Origin: CAWGAJ01 sp963820545
Lineage (GTDB): Bacteria; Planctomycetota; Planctomycetia; Pirellulales; Thermoguttaceae
Direction of reading: 5' to 3'
Assembly: GCA_963820545.1 (NCBI GenBank)
Contig: CAWGAJ010000002.1
Coordinates: 620,001 to 684,000, forward strand
DNA length: 64,000 bases
The notes below the pieces were generated by a model. The model did no database searches, was not told where the DNA came from, and worked only from the letters and a program-made list of their open reading frames with translations. Positions within the stretch are counted from its first letter, which is position 1, and every line of letters starts with the position of its first letter. A program made the translations under genes and the position numbers. Shown piece after piece: positions 62,514 to 64,000 of this stretch.

Positions 62514-64000
62514 TTATTGCCGAAAAGCAGACACTCCTGGAAGCTTACTCGGACGTATGAGGTCCTGGCTAGTGCCGGGCTGTCCGCGGTCGTAAGGATG
62601 CAGCGGCATGGGTTGGGGCGGGGACGGGTGTTCCAAATCGTCCATCAGCCAATTGGCCACGGCGTTGCCGTCCAGCGGATTTTTTCCGGCAAGATCATAA
62701 TCCGGTTGATCGGCGCCCAGCGTGTGGGCGCCCTCTTTTTTGCCCAGCCAAATATCGCTGCGCAGATCAATGGCGGCGCGATTCAACGGATCATATTGCA
62801 CCGCCATTTCGGCGAATCGCAGGGCCCTTTTGCCGTCGCCTTCAGCCCAGGCGGTTTGGGCCAGTCGGAAGTAACGCCGCGCAATGGATCGTTTGCCAAA
62901 GGGGCTCATTTTTTCCGCGTATGTGCCGTGGCGACGATAGAATTCACAGGCCCCTTCCTCGCCTTCCTTGCAGACGCCGGGTTCGTAGACGATCCGCGGG
63001 GTGATCAAGACCAGCACCTCGTGCCGCTCGATGGTTTCCTCCGTGTTTCTAAAGGCCATGCCCACTACCGGCAAATTGCCGAAAAAGGGCACTTGCGTGG
63101 TGTTGGTGACAAGCTGGTCGCGCATCAAGCCGCCGATAATCACGGTGCAGCCGTCGCGGACCATGATATTGGTGGTGACCTGGGTGACGGTCTTGTTGGG
63201 CAAAGTGAAGCCGGACTCGGTCTTCACGTCGCCGTCGGATAGTTCGGGGTGGATTTCCATGCGGATCAATCCGTCGCTGGAAATGAAGGGCCGGATGCGC
63301 AACTGGGCGCCGATGTCGAGGAATTGCACGCTTTGGGTGGAACTGGTTTCGGTGACCGTGGTGCTCACGTAACCTTTCTGTTCGCCGATGAGGATGTCGG
63401 CCCGATGCTTGTTAAGCACCATCAGCCGCGGATTGGCGATCACGTTGGTGTCGCCCACCGTTTCCAAGGCTTGCAGGAACGCGCCCAGGCTTTCGTCGAG
63501 GAAACCGAATTTCAAGCCCCCCTCGTCCAGTTTGAAGTTTGCCAGCGTATCCACCGGTTTTCCCAAACCGAATTTGATGGTGTTTTTGTTGCGCAACAGT
63601 TGAAAATTGACGCCGAATTTATCGTCGTCCTTCAGCTTCACGCTGAGAATCATGGCTTCGATGGAAACCTGCATCGGCCGCACGTCGACCTCCTCCACCA
63701 TTTGATCGATCTGCGCCAGTACGGCTTCGTAATCGCGCACCACGATCACTTCGTTGCCGGCAAACTTGTTGCCGCCTGCGTTGGCGTCGTTCATGGCAAT
63801 GCCCGCCTCGGCGGGAGTGGAAACGCTGATCACGCCGACTTTTTCCGTCAACAGGGGCGTGATTAGCGTTTTCAGTTCCGCAGCGGTGATGTAATTAGGC
63901 TGGTAGATCCGCGTGCCGATCTTGTCCAGGGCCTGCTCCAAATTGTTGAAATCCTCGGGCGTGCCCACAAAGATGAAATTCTTCTCGCGTTTGGTAATAT
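62514..64000 (-). CDS. Secretin (GspD/PilQ-type), partial at window edge
   Basis: About 495 residues to the window edge; the 5' end lies beyond 64000 because the frame stays open to the end. It contains an N-domain repeat (GTRIYQPNYITAAELKTLIT), IEAMILSVKLKDDDKFGVNF, the secretin-fold VIANPRLMVLNKHRADILIG, VTTNIMVRDGCTVIIGGLMR, and the signature QVPFFGNLPVVGMAFRNTEE followed by VLVLITPRIV. Beyond this a short TPR-like tail (FAEMAVQYDPLNRAAIDL) extends the protein. It forms the outer-membrane pore of a type II secretion or type IV pilus-like system. Confidence 0.92.
   Translation of the reverse strand, partial: ITKREKNFIFVGTPEDFNNLEQALDKIGTRIYQPNYITAAELKTLITPLLTEKVGVISVSTPAEAGIAMNDANAGGNKFAGNEVIVVRDYEAVLAQIDQMVEEVDVRPMQVSIEAMILSVKLKDDDKFGVNFQLLRNKNTIKFGLGKPVDTLANFKLDEGGLKFGFLDESLGAFLQALETVGDTNVIANPRLMVLNKHRADILIGEQKGYVSTTVTETSSTQSVQFLDIGAQLRIRPFISSDGLIRMEIHPELSDGDVKTESGFTLPNKTVTQVTTNIMVRDGCTVIIGGLMRDQLVTNTTQVPFFGNLPVVGMAFRNTEETIERHEVLVLITPRIVYEPGVCKEGEEGACEFYRRHGTYAEKMSPFGKRSIARRYFRLAQTAWAEGDGKRALRFAEMAVQYDPLNRAAIDLRSDIWLGKKEGAHTLGADQPDYDLAGKNPLDGNAVANWLMDDLEHPSPPQPMPLHPYDRGQPGTSQDLIRPSKLPGVSAFRQ

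Noticed and set aside
1..64000. tRNA or rRNA genes
   Set aside because: I looked for TPsiC-like GGTTCGAATCC and rRNA core motifs in the gaps and saw none; a covariance search (tRNAscan-SE, Rfam) would settle it.

Overview
The window looks like planctomycete chromosome, most probably from a Pirellulales-type lineage and perhaps from a metagenome assembly. The evidence is a DUF1598-type secreted protein, PEP-CTERM proteins built of passenger-associated (autotransporter-type) repeats, Tat-exported Gfo/Idh/MocA oxidoreductases, an FHA-GAF-sigma54 regulator, a Ser/Thr kinase, a b558-type SdhC and long spacers filled with degenerate heptamers. This assignment is inference from gene content. At least 13 genes, including housekeeping ones (sufB, gspE), are split by single frameshifts, so I treat most breaks as base-level sequence errors and give the joined gene.

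Layout. 1-3 kb: a sodium:solute symporter with a 72-residue membrane partner. 3-11.5 kb: two very large PEP-CTERM proteins, one starting with an HExxH domain and one with a papain-like peptidase, separated by an NPCBM-domain protein. 11.6-18.7 kb: metabolism (acetolactate synthase-like enzyme, DinB, aldehyde dehydrogenase, lone sdhC, pyrC, NYN protein). 18.8-29.6 kb: DUF1598 protein, sigma54 regulator, thioredoxin-like protein, Gfo/Idh/MocA protein, protein kinase, Ig-like protein, D-2-hydroxyacid dehydrogenase, DoxX protein. 29.7-35.7 kb: tandem Tat-type Gfo/Idh/MocA paralogs, a small PHA-type protein and an FMN-binding glutamate synthase-like protein. 35.8-43.3 kb (minus strand): sufR-nuoB-sufC-sufB-sufD-Rieske-sufT followed by purD. 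43.6-48.1 kb: universal stress protein, then an accessory patch (secreted hypothetical, YoaP-type acetyltransferase, ICMT-like methyltransferase) with repeats and little else.

48.2-52.6 kb: dusB, a TolC-like two-repeat exported protein and a nucleoside hydrolase. 52.7-55.4 kb is the most dynamic segment: a restriction-modification gene reduced to its two ends, an AT-rich HEPN gene and a MITE-like element between them, and a REP-associated tyrosine transposase (RAYT) flanked by direct copies of a 94-bp triple-hairpin REP unit. 55.4-64 kb (minus strand): a type II secretion/pilus-type cluster (secretin, TPR lipoprotein, histidine kinase, two CheY-like receivers, STAS protein, GspE, GspF).

The strongest non-coding signals are (i) the RAYT/REP locus with GTAG-footed, covarying hairpins, (ii) heptamer-phased spacers that run up to the start codons of several genes lacking a Shine-Dalgarno sequence, (iii) a ~110-120 bp inverted-repeat element in two copies in opposite orientation, and (iv) a double-hairpin element in two copies.
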